A stretch of DNA of 64,000 nucleotides. Source: Flavobacterium johnsoniae (GTDB taxonomy: Bacteria; Bacteroidota; Bacteroidia; Flavobacteriales; Flavobacteriaceae). Below the pieces are notes generated by a model. The model had not been told where the DNA came from. It searched no databases and saw only the letters and a program-made list of their open reading frames with translations. Location: the NCBI RefSeq assembly GCF_001879205.1, contig NZ_MLFK01000008.1, forward strand, positions 124,001-188,000. Direction: 5' to 3'. The position numbers and the translations under genes are program-made. Of this stretch, positions 36,094 through 43,665 are shown in pieces (position 1 is the first letter of the stretch; each line of letters starts with the position of its first letter).

Positions 36094-36789
36094 TTAAACG
36101 GTTTGTAGATATAAATCTTCCAGTTCGTTGGCCGATATTTTATCTGCTTCGATAACCGTAACTAAATTTCCCTGTTTCATAATCCCAATGTGCGAAGCGA
36201 CTTCTCGGGCTCTGAAAATATCATGGGTTGCCATTAAAATCGCTGTTCCATCTGCGGAAAGTTCTTTTAGAATCTGCGAAAATTCGTTGGATGCTTTTGG
36301 GTCTAAACCGCTCGTAGGCTCGTCCAGCAAAAGTACTTTTGCTCTTTTGGCAATCGCAATTGCAATTCCTACTTTTTGACGCATTCCTTTAGAATAACCA
36401 CCCAAATTCTGGTCGTGCGCACCAATTTGAAGTCCGGCTTTGTTTAAAAAATAAGTCAATTCTCCTTTAGAATATTTAAATCCTGCCAATGACGAAAAGA
36501 ACTTAAGATTTTCTAAACCCGTAAGATTAGGGTATAACATGACCGTTTCCGGAATATAAGCGACATGTTTTTTGGTTTCCTGATTATTTTCGGTAACCGA
36601 TATATTGTTGATTTCTAGTTCTCCTGATGTAGGTTCTATAAAACCTAAAAACAAATTAATAGTAGTGGTTTTTCCGGCCCCATTCTGCCCTAAAAGAGCA
36701 AATATTTCACCTTCTTTTATGGTTAGGTTTAAGGCGTTTAAAGCGGTATGATCGCCATACTTTTTGGTAAGGTTTGTTGCTGTAAGCAT
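36094..36789 (-). CDS. ABC transporter ATP-binding protein
   Basis: 231 residues. Walker A GQNGAGKTTTIN (about 35-46), Q-loop, ABC signature YSKGMRQKVG, Walker B VLLLDEPTSGLD, and switch His in ATHD. It resembles the CcmA/NosF-like group that energises ABC-2 permeases. It is first of the operon and presumably powers the two DUF3526-type permeases downstream. No promoter pair was recognised in the 240-bp upstream gap. Confidence 0.93.
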   Translation of the reverse strand: MLTATNLTKKYGDHTALNALNLTIKEGEIFALLGQNGAGKTTTINLFLGFIEPTSGELEINNISVTENNQETKKHVAYIPETVMLYPNLTGLENLKFFSSLAGFKYSKGELTYFLNKAGLQIGAHDQNLGGYSKGMRQKVGIAIAIAKRAKVLLLDEPTSGLDPKASNEFSQILKELSADGTAILMATHDIFRAREVASHIGIMKQGNLVTVIEADKISANELEDLYLQTV

Positions 36790-37027
36790 AAGTTTATATG
36801 TTGAAATGATGGATTTAAAAAGCGGATATAGAAATTTTTTAAGCTTTTAAAAGTTTTAAAAGCCTGATTGTTAATTTCTTTGTGAAGAATTACCACAATA
36901 CAAAAACAGTTTTTTTGGAATTGCTTAAAAGCAAGTCAAAAAAAGCAGTAAAACACAGGTGATTTTACCTCAATTAAATAAATAAGGCAAAGGCTGTTAT
37001 AGTTTTAAAAAAGTAAAAATGTAGTAA

Positions 37028-37378
37028 TTAAAGGATAGCGGGGGGTGCTCGCAGCGCAAAAAGACTGCCTTTGAAAAACGTTGAAATTCCCTCGAAATAA
37101 AGAAATGTGTAAGAAGTTTCAACAACTGTTTTATGAAATGAGAATGCCTGAAATGAATTGGCAATAAAGGTGCTGAAAGCAAAATGACAAATATGGCAAT
37201 TCGCATCGACCGAATGGCTGTGGGTTATTTCTTTTTGGCCTGGAATGTATTTGTGGTCACATCGTTTTTCTGATGCCTGCCTTAAAATATGTTCGTAGGA
37301 GTGAACCGTCTGAAACAGCATCGCAAACAATACTGCAAAAGACATCAGGAAATTTACTACTGCAATTTTCTTTTTCAT
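37028..37378 (-). CDS. Small exported His/Cys protein, DUF2946-like
   Basis: 116 residues from ATG 37376-37378, giving MKKKIAVVNFLMSFAVLFAML, a signal/anchor; a longer frame exists upstream but lacks a signal at its start. It contains clustered metal-ligand residues (HSYEHILRQ, CDHKY, HSHSVDANCHICHF) and ends FALRAPPAIL, close to the RAPP tail of DUF2946-type proteins often found beside copper or other metal receptors. It precedes the ATPase/TonB-receptor/permease operon by 240 bp on the same strand and hints that the operon handles a metal. Confidence 0.65.
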   Translation of the reverse strand: MKKKIAVVNFLMSFAVLFAMLFQTVHSYEHILRQASEKRCDHKYIPGQKEITHSHSVDANCHICHFAFSTFIANSFQAFSFHKTVVETSYTFLYFEGISTFFKGSLFALRAPPAIL

Positions 37379-37528
37379 TCCGTGTAATTTCTGCTGAATA
37401 TTTAAATGCTTAATTATCATGCAAATAAACGCAACAGTGTTGCAAATATAGATATCTTATTTTAGAAAAGCAGTCAAATCGACCTTATTTTAAGATAACC
37501 TGCGTATTTGCAAAGTGATTCTTACTTC

Positions 37529-37962
37529 TTATAAGTTGCTGTATAAAAGCTGCAGCGTGTGAAAATCTGACGATCCGTCGAAATATTTATGCAAAACCTC
37601 CTGAAAAACCGGCTCTGTATTCTGAATGCTGGCAAACAAAGTCATACAAGACTGCAATTTTTCTACATCCGGAGTTCCAAATATATCGTTTACGGTTTCT
37701 TCTTCTTTTTTGATTAGTTCAGCTGTAATTTCTACCAGATGTTTTCCTAGAATAGGATGTTCTAAGAATGCGATAGCTTCATCGGCATTTTTGATTTCGT
37801 AAAATTTTGAAGTATCACTCGAGCCCATTCCTTTTATTTGAGGAAAAATAAACCACATCCACGGTGATTCTTTTTTGCCTTTTTTTATTTCATCAAGAGC
37901 TGTTAAATACAGCTTGTTCTGGGCATCTAAAATCGTACTAGTTCATTCGTATTGTAAGCCAT
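37529..37962 (-). pseudogene. DUF1810 gene broken by a 1-base frameshift
   Basis: The downstream frame encodes the typical core MWFIFPQIKGMGSSDTSKFY and onwards (109 residues). Reading further upstream in that frame gives LDAQNKLYLTALDEIKKGKK, which is family-like but has no start before a TGA. In the next frame an ATG at 37960-37962 starts MAYNTNELVRF. The two join if the T-run at 37929-37932 (minus strand) had five T instead of four, giving a normal 144-residue protein. As it stands translation from the true start stops at TAG 37927-37929. Either a recent loss or a homopolymer sequencing error. Confidence 0.8.
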
Positions 37963-38365
37963 TCTTTACTGATATTGATTTGGGGTATCAGGCCATAAAA
38001 CTACTCAAAATATGTTTAGTTGTACATTACTAAATCTTTTTTTTACTGCTATTTTTTTTAAATATTACGAAGCCCAAATCCTGTAAAAAGAACCGTAAAT
38101 AATTGGCCGCAAAATCATAAAATATATTTAAAAAAAAGCGGCGCAATTTTTTGGTTTGAAAATTATTTAGCAAATAAAATCCTGTTAACAAGTTGATTTA
38201 TTGTTATAAATTGAAATTTTTGCTAGTCAGCCTGTTATATTTTTTCTATTTTTATCTGACTAGGACATTTATTACGGTATTTTTTATGCAATTTCTTCGA
38301 TTGCATTTCCGCTCAAAAATGTCAATTTCTGCTAACGAGTTTCGTGCTCAAATAAAATAAAATTT
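37963..38365. other. Intergenic region with leader stems before the DapB-like gene
   Basis: 403 bp, AT-rich, no ORF. It holds an 8-bp inverted repeat CTAGTCAG (38223-38230) with CTGACTAG (38256-38263) and a hairpin ATGCAAT (38286-38292) with ATTGCAT (38300-38306). They could be leader-RNA structure; I do not recognise a known riboswitch. Confidence 0.5.
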
Positions 38366-39115
38366 ATGAAAATAGGATTAATCGGATTTGGAAAGACTGG
38401 AAAATCAGTAGCGTCAATTTTACTGGAAAATAAAAAATTCTCACTAGAATGGGTTTTAAGACAAAGCAAAGTTTTAGAACACAGATCAGTTCCTGAATTT
38501 TTAGGCATCGAGTCAGAAGAACCCGGATTAATCTATTCAAGTTCTGCTACTACTGTAGAAGAATTGTTAGAAAAACATCCGGTTGATGCAATCATTGATT
38601 TTTCTTCGAATGAAGGAATTTATACTTACGGCGAATCAGCTGCTCAAAAAAACATCAAAATTATTTCAGCAATCTCTCACTATGAAGAAAATGAATTAAA
38701 ACTACTTAAAAAACTATCACATAAAACAACTGTTTTCTGGTCGCCAAATATTACGTTAGGAGTTAATTATCTGTTGTTTGCAGCCAAGTTCTTAAAGAAA
38801 ATCGCGCCCTGGGTTGATATCGAAGTAAATGAAGAACATTTTAAGAAAAAACAAGGAACTTCTGGCACAGCAGTAAAAATTGCTGAAGCGCTTGATGTTG
38901 AAAAAGAAAATATAAACTCAGTAAGAGCTGGTGGAATCGTTGGGAAGCATGAAGTAATCTTCGGATTTCCGTATCAAACGGTTCGTTTGATTCACGAATC
39001 TATTTCACGGGAAGCTTTTGGAAACGGAGTTGTTTTTGTTGCCGAGAATTTAAAGGATAAAGAAAAAGGACTTTATAATTTTGAAGATATTCTGACGCCT
39101 TATTTTGCGGTTTAA
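38366..39115 (+). CDS. Dihydrodipicolinate reductase-like protein (divergent DapB)
   Basis: 249 residues. N-terminal Rossmann fold MKIGLIGFGKTGKS for NAD(P)H; DapB-type landmarks are IIDFSSNEGI, SPNITLGVNYLLF and NEEHFKKKQGTSGTAVKIAEAL, where canonical enzymes have an E-(A/x)-H-H-x-x-K-x-D-x-P-S-G-T-A active-site segment. Only one His is kept and the Pro is changed, while GTSGTA remains; RAGGIVGKHEVIFGF matches the later family motif. It probably reduces hydroxy-tetrahydrodipicolinate in lysine/meso-DAP synthesis or is a paralogue with altered substrate. It converges with sdhB. Confidence 0.78.
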   Translation: MKIGLIGFGKTGKSVASILLENKKFSLEWVLRQSKVLEHRSVPEFLGIESEEPGLIYSSSATTVEELLEKHPVDAIIDFSSNEGIYTYGESAAQKNIKIISAISHYEENELKLLKKLSHKTTVFWSPNITLGVNYLLFAAKFLKKIAPWVDIEVNEEHFKKKQGTSGTAVKIAEALDVEKENINSVRAGGIVGKHEVIFGFPYQTVRLIHESISREAFGNGVVFVAENLKDKEKGLYNFEDILTPYFAV

Positions 39116-39195
39116 GATTTTTTAATGAGCCTCTTTTTGTCTTTTTGAATGGAGTCAAAATATAAGCGGAAGGCAATTATAGTATATTTTTATCT

Positions 39196-39262
39196 CACAA
39201 ATGCAGAGTTGCAAAGTCTTTCTTTTTAAATTTTAAAACTTTGCTACTCTGCGTCTTTGCGG
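39196..39262. repeat. Degenerate GCAAAG inverted repeat between convergent genes
   Basis: GCAGAGTTGCAAAG (39203-39216) pairs with CTTTGCTACTCTGC (39239-39252), one mismatch, and a CTTTGCGGG word follows. It lies between dapB-like and sdhB stops and may terminate both. Same family as 12269-12400. Confidence 0.55.
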
Positions 39263-39288
39263 GAAATTTCTATTTGATGTTTCTTAAA

Positions 39289-40035
39289 TTACTTTCTAAA
39301 AGTTACAGCTTTCATATATTCTAAATTCATTTTAGCAATAGAAAGCACGGATATGCTTTGCGGACATTCGACTTCGCAGGCTCTGGTATCTGAGCAGCTG
39401 CCAAAACCTTCTGCATCCATTTGTTTTACCATTGTTAAGGCTCGTTTTGAGGCTTCTATTTTTCCTTGTGGCAGCAAAGCCAAATGTGTTATTTTGGCAC
39501 CCACAAATAGAGCAGCACTTGCATTTTTACATGAAGCAACACACGCGCCACAACCAATGCAGGCGGCGGCATCAAAAGAAGCTTCGGCAGTTTCGTAGGA
39601 TATGGGAATACTATTAGCCTCCGGTGCCTGACCCGTTGATGCACCAATAAAACCGCCGGAAGAAATAATAGAATCAAAAGCACTTCGGTCGATTTTTAAA
39701 TCTCTTAAAACCGGAAAAGCTCTGGCTCTAAACGGTTCTATATAAATCGTTTCGCCATCTTTAAAACTTCGCATGTGAAGCTGGCAGGTTGTCGTATTTT
39801 TTAAGGGGCCGTGTGCTCTTCCATTGATCATAACACCGCATTGTCCACAGATTCCTTCACGGCAATCGTGATCAAATTCGATTACACGTTCTTTTTTCTG
39901 AATTAAAGATTCATTCAATAAATCGAGCATTTCAAGAAAAGACATGTGTTCAGAAACACCGTTTATTTCATAATCGACCATTTCTCCTTTAGAAGAAGTA
40001 TCAAACTGACGCCATATTTTTAGAAAGAGTTTCAT
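39289..40035 (-). CDS. sdhB: Succinate dehydrogenase/fumarate reductase iron-sulfur subunit
   Basis: 248 residues. A plant-type [2Fe-2S] domain has Cys58, Cys63, Cys66 and Cys84. The C-terminal domain has CIGCGACVASC (159-169) and C214, C220, C224 for the [4Fe-4S] and [3Fe-4S] clusters. It passes electrons from the flavoprotein to the quinone site of a membrane subunit. It is 102 bp after sdhA. No cytochrome b subunit gene lies next to the pair. It probably works with a subunit encoded elsewhere, or the pair is a second, soluble-type paralogue. Confidence 0.93.
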   Translation of the reverse strand: MKLFLKIWRQFDTSSKGEMVDYEINGVSEHMSFLEMLDLLNESLIQKKERVIEFDHDCREGICGQCGVMINGRAHGPLKNTTTCQLHMRSFKDGETIYIEPFRARAFPVLRDLKIDRSAFDSIISSGGFIGASTGQAPEANSIPISYETAEASFDAAACIGCGACVASCKNASAALFVGAKITHLALLPQGKIEASKRALTMVKQMDAEGFGSCSDTRACEVECPQSISVLSIAKMNLEYMKAVTFRK

Positions 40036-40137
40036 AGCTGATTATTAAGTATAAATTGTTAATTATGCATTACTTGTAAGTTGTAAAATAGAGTCTTATG
40101 AATTGTTAATTAATGATTTAGAATAAACAATCAACAA

Positions 40138-42045
40138 TTATTTATAACTTCTGACAGTAAGTTCTACAGCTTCAAATACAAGAGGTTCTTTGTGCAGTTT
40201 TTGAGGCTTTTCTTTTCCCTGCCATTCCCAGGCCGATACATAACAAAATTCTGCATCGTTTCGAACGGCTTCACCATCTGCAGTCTGGTATTCTTCCCTA
40301 AAATGTGCGCCGCAGGATTCTTCTCTCTGCAAGGCGTCATAACACATTAATTCGGCCAGTTCAAGATAATCGGCAATTCGGCCGGCTTTTTCTAATTCAC
40401 TGTTTAAAGTGTCGTCACCGGTAATCAGAAGATCATTTTCAAAAGAAGTTTTTAGGATTTTTATACCCTCAATTGCTTCTTCGAGACTCTTTCGGCTTCT
40501 GGATAAACCGCATTTTTCATACAAAAGCCTGCCAATTGTTTTATGAAAGTAATCGGCACTTAGAGTTCCTTTGCTGCTTAAAAATTTGTCTAACTGATTT
40601 CTAACGGAGTTTTCGGCTTTATCAAAAGCAGGATGGGTGATATCAATTTTAGGAACATTTAATTCGCCGGATAAATAGTTGGGAATCGTGTAGGGCGCTA
40701 TAAAATATCCGTCTACACAAGCTTGCAGCAATGAATTGGCTCCAAGTCGGTTTGCACCATGATCTGAAAAATTAGCTTCTCCCAGCGCAAATAAACCGGG
40801 AATTGTGGTCATTAATTCATAATCGACCCATAATCCACCCATCGTAAAATGTGCTGAAGGAGAAATCAGCATGGGTTGTTTGTAAGCATTTATTCCGGTA
40901 ATTTTTTCATACATCGCAAAAAGATTACTGTATTTGGCTTCAATTTTATCTTTTCCCTGTGCTTTGATAGCATCGGAGAAATCGAGATAAATAGCATTTT
41001 TCATTGGGCCGACACCGTGTCCGGAATCGATTCTTTCTTTTGCGGCACGCGATGAAATATCTCTTGGAGCAAGATTTCCGAAAGAAGGATAACGGCGTTC
41101 CAGATAATAATCACGTTCTTCTTCGGGGATTGAATTAGGAATTCGATCATCGGCAGCTTTTTTGGGAACCCAGATACGTCCGTCGTTGCGTAAAGATTCT
41201 GACATCAATGTTAGTTTCGATTGATTGGTTCCGTGCTGGGGTAATGAAGTAGGGTGGAACTGAATCCAGCTTACACCCGCCATAAACGCTCCTTTTTTAT
41301 GTGCCCTCCAAATCGCAGAACTGTTGCAGCCCATCGCTAATGTAGAGAGATAATATACTTTTCCGTAACCTCCGGATGCTAATACAACAGCATCTGCCGC
41401 ATGACGTTCGAGTTCACCTGTTTCAAGGTTTCGGGCTATAATTCCTTTTGCTTTTCCGTCAATAACTACTAGTTCGAGCATTTCATGACGTGTATGTAAA
41501 TCTACTTTTCCTAAAGAAACCTGTCTCATTAATGCCTGATAAGCACCTAATAAAAGCTGCTGGCCAGTTTGCCCCCGGGCATAGAAAGTTCTGGAAACCT
41601 GAACCCCTCCAAAGGACCTGTTATTTAAATATCCTGCATATTCTCTGGCAAACGGTACACCTTGTGCCACAGCATGATCTATTAAAGCGGCAGAACATTC
41701 GGCTAAACGATATACATTAGCTTCACGAGATCTAAAATCGCCGCCTTTTATCGTATCATAAAACATTCTAAAAACGCTGTCTCCGTCGTTTTTATAATTC
41801 TTGGCCGCATTAACGCCGCCTTGTGCCGCGACAGAATGTGCCCTTCTGGCCGAATCCTGAAAGCAAAATGATTTTATATTATAACCTTGTTCGGCCAAAG
41901 ATGCAGCACAGGAAGCTCCCGCAAGTCCGGTGCCGACTACAATAATGCTTAGTTTTTTTCGATTGGCAGGATTTACAAGTTTAGCTTTTGCTTTATAAGT
42001 ATTCCATTTTTCTTCGAGCGGTCCTTCGGGTATTTTTGATTCCAT
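40138..42045 (-). CDS. sdhA: Succinate dehydrogenase/fumarate reductase flavoprotein subunit
   Basis: 635 residues. FAD dinucleotide-binding [13 protein letters not shown] (38 onward), flavin-linking His in [11 protein letters not shown] (His70), [11 protein letters not shown], and substrate-site segments [21 protein letters not shown] and [11 protein letters not shown]. It oxidises succinate to fumarate or the reverse. It is first of the pair; the usual sdhC lies upstream in related genomes but here the 248 bp before ATG hold no ORF and then an unrelated repressor gene. Sequence choices (for example [16 protein letters not shown]) suggest a paralogue rather than the main cycle enzyme; this is an inference. 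Confidence 0.92.
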   Translation of the reverse strand: MESKIPEGPLEEKWNTYKAKAKLVNPANRKKLSIIVVGTGLAGASCAASLAEQGYNIKSFCFQDSARRAHSVAAQGGVNAAKNYKNDGDSVFRMFYDTIKGGDFRSREANVYRLAECSAALIDHAVAQGVPFAREYAGYLNNRSFGGVQVSRTFYARGQTGQQLLLGAYQALMRQVSLGKVDLHTRHEMLELVVIDGKAKGIIARNLETGELERHAADAVVLASGGYGKVYYLSTLAMGCNSSAIWRAHKKGAFMAGVSWIQFHPTSLPQHGTNQSKLTLMSESLRNDGRIWVPKKAADDRIPNSIPEEERDYYLERRYPSFGNLAPRDISSRAAKERIDSGHGVGPMKNAIYLDFSDAIKAQGKDKIEAKYSNLFAMYEKITGINAYKQPMLISPSAHFTMGGLWVDYELMTTIPGLFALGEANFSDHGANRLGANSLLQACVDGYFIAPYTIPNYLSGELNVPKIDITHPAFDKAENSVRNQLDKFLSSKGTLSADYFHKTIGRLLYEKCGLSRSRKSLEEAIEGIKILKTSFENDLLITGDDTLNSELEKAGRIADYLELAELMCYDALQREESCGAHFREEYQTADGEAVRNDAEFCYVSAWEWQGKEKPQKLHKEPLVFEAVELTVRSYK

Positions 42046-42293
42046 ATTTTTTACGGATTAAAATGAATTCGGACAAAATTTAAAAGTAATAATACTTAGG
42101 AAGCTCTAATTTAATATAAAAATCTTATAAAATGAAATTATTGTTTGCTAATAGGAAACACTTTGGCAGTTGCTTTAAATCTGTTAATTCTGAATGAAAG
42201 AAAATTTTAGGCTACGTTTTAAGCCACGCATTCCGAGATTAATAGAATTAAAAAATCTCCCAAATCTGCGAGAAAAAGCAACTATGTGATTCC

Positions 42294-42668
42294 TTATTTG
42301 CCTATAATTTCTTTTCGGTGTAAAGTTCCCCATTCGTTTAAGGCACCGATTACGTTGTATAAAGTGTGGCTGTGTTCTGTTCTGGCATATTCAACAGTAG
42401 GCGGAAACGTGTCATAAACAGTTCTTGTTACCAGTTTGTTTATTTCCAGATCTTTAAGTTCTTTTGAAAGCATTTTATCTGTAATTCCGCTTATATCTCT
42501 AGAAATCTCCTTAAATCGTTTTGGTTTGTGCGATAAGGCAATCAAAATTGGAAGTTTCCATCTGCCGCTTAAAACTTCCAGTGCATCTCTTACAGGTAAT
42601 AATGCAGCCAGGCATTCTTCCTGATGACCGAAAGACATATCTTTTGTTAATTCGCTCTTTGTTTTCAT
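42294..42668 (-). CDS. HxlR-family transcriptional regulator
   Basis: 124 residues from ATG 42666-42668; a longer frame reads back through the operator and is rejected. Winged-helix HxlR domain: ALEVLSGRWKLPILIALSHKPKRFKEISRDISGITDKMLSKELKDLEINKLV. Its only Cys (Cys19, in HQEECLAALLP) is at the conserved N-terminal position used for thiol redox sensing in YodB/HypR-type members. It faces an azoreductase gene across a 107-bp gap that holds a perfect palindrome, the classic layout of an autoregulated quinone/electrophile-sensing repressor. Confidence 0.93.
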   Translation of the reverse strand: MKTKSELTKDMSFGHQEECLAALLPVRDALEVLSGRWKLPILIALSHKPKRFKEISRDISGITDKMLSKELKDLEINKLVTRTVYDTFPPTVEYARTEHSHTLYNVIGALNEWGTLHRKEIIGK

Positions 42669-42679
42669 ATTTATGATGT

Positions 42680-42717
42680 TACTATCCTCAAGGATAGCGC
42701 TATCCTTGAGGATAGTA
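42680..42717. promoter_or_regulatory. HxlR operator: perfect 38-bp palindrome
   Basis: T, then ACTATCCTCAAGGATAGC (42681-42698), then its exact reverse complement (42699-42716), then A. Each half is itself a CTATCCT-NN-AGGATAG palindrome, so it offers two adjacent dimer sites. It lies 12 bp before the HxlR start and 26 bp before a TAAGTTTG -7 box (42743-42750) of the azoreductase gene. Confidence 0.85.
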
Positions 42718-42742
42718 CTATAAAAGAGATAGCAAATGTAGA

Positions 42743-42750
42743 TAAGTTTG
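42743..42750 (+). promoter_or_regulatory. Probable -7 box of the azoreductase promoter
   Basis: TAAGTTTG fits the Bacteroidota TAnnTTTG element and is 26 bp before ATG 42776. No TTTG -33 box is at the expected distance. Confidence 0.5.
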
Positions 42751-42775
42751 TATCGCAAAACAAATTATATAAATC

Positions 42776-43387
42776 ATGAGCCAAAAAATTCTACGCATAA
42801 TTACCAGCACTAATGGAGATACTTCATTTAGTAATCAATTATCGAATGCTGTTATTGAAAAATTAACAGCAGCAAATCCTGAAACGGAAGTACAGACGCT
42901 TGATCTTACGAAAACGCCTTTGCCATATTTAACTAATTCGCATATTAGTGCTGTTTACGCTCCTGCAGAAACTCATACACTGGAGCAGACAGAAGCACTT
43001 AAATATTCAGATGAAGCTATAAAAACGCTGTTAGAATCGGATGTTATTGTAATTGGTGTGCCTTTGTATAATTTTGGTATTCCGGCAGTTTTAAAAGGAT
43101 GGATCGACCAGATTGCCAGAGCCGGAAAAACTTTCAGCTATGGAGCGGAGGGACCTAAAGGGTTAGTGACGGATAAAAAAGTGTATTTATCCATCGCATC
43201 GGGAGCTGTATTTTCTGAAGGACCTTATAAAAGCTATGATTTTTCAGAGTCTTATCTCCGAACTGTATTGGCTTTTTTAGGGATGACAGATGTTACCACT
43301 TTTCGTGTTGAAGGAACTGCAATTCCTGATTTTGCCGAAAATGCCCTGCCAAAAGCATTGTCTTCTATTGAAGAATTTGCTTTTTAA
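42776..43387 (+). CDS. azoR: FMN-dependent NADH-azoreductase / quinone reductase
   Basis: 203 residues, flavodoxin-like fold. Family segments include IGVPLYNFGIPAVLKGWIDQIARAGKTFSYGAEGPKGL and KKVYLSIASGAVFSEGPYKSYDFSESYLRTVLAFLGM. AzoR enzymes reduce quinones and azo compounds by two electrons using NADH and FMN. The divergent HxlR gene and the palindrome between them indicate induction by quinone or electrophile stress. A hairpin with a T-run follows. Confidence 0.93.
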   Translation: MSQKILRIITSTNGDTSFSNQLSNAVIEKLTAANPETEVQTLDLTKTPLPYLTNSHISAVYAPAETHTLEQTEALKYSDEAIKTLLESDVIVIGVPLYNFGIPAVLKGWIDQIARAGKTFSYGAEGPKGLVTDKKVYLSIASGAVFSEGPYKSYDFSESYLRTVLAFLGMTDVTTFRVEGTAIPDFAENALPKALSSIEEFAF

Positions 43388-43430
43388 ACTACAACTATAA
43401 TTACGACAGTTGAACATTTTCGTATGTAGT

Positions 43431-43482
43431 AAACCCGACAGTCCCGAAATCTCGGGATGAAACCTGTCGGGTTGTTTTTTTT
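43431..43482 (+). terminator. Double-hairpin terminator (AAACCCGACAG repeat)
   Basis: Outer stem AAACCCGACAG (43431-43441) with CTGTCGGGTT (43464-43473), inner TCCCGA (43442-43447) with TCGGGA (43452-43457), then G and eight T. Second copy of the element at 17069-17123. Confidence 0.8.
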
Positions 43483-43534
43483 AAGCTCTGTAAGAGCCAA
43501 ATATTTATAGTAAAATAAAGCTCCATATGGATAA

Positions 43535-43639
43535 GCTCCAGCGGAGCGATATTTTTAAGGATTTTTAAATATTTCACCCCTATGGGGTTCTGTTGCAATG
43601 GGATTGTAAATTTCTATAAATATTTTGTCCCTCTGGGAC
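43535..43639. repeat. Three mini-hairpins with 3-base loops
   Basis: GCTCC-AGC-GGAGC (43535-43547), ACCCC-TAT-GGGGT (43576-43588) and GTCCC-TCT-GGGAC (43627-43639), at intervals of 41 and 51 bp in AT-rich sequence. No ORF covers them. Confidence 0.7.
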
Positions 43640-43665
43640 TTAATTTTTCTAATGAAAACGTATCG

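Noticed and set aside
37925..37935. Programmed ribosomal frameshift in the DUF1810 gene
   Set aside because: No slippery heptamer with downstream structure; a four-T run is better explained by mutation or sequencing error.
37963..38365. Lysine riboswitch before the DapB-like gene
   Set aside because: Only short stems are seen; the multi-helix core of the known lysine riboswitch is not recognisable.
42669..42758. Longer HxlR protein starting at 42758
   Set aside because: It would read through the palindromic operator and add residues without family similarity.
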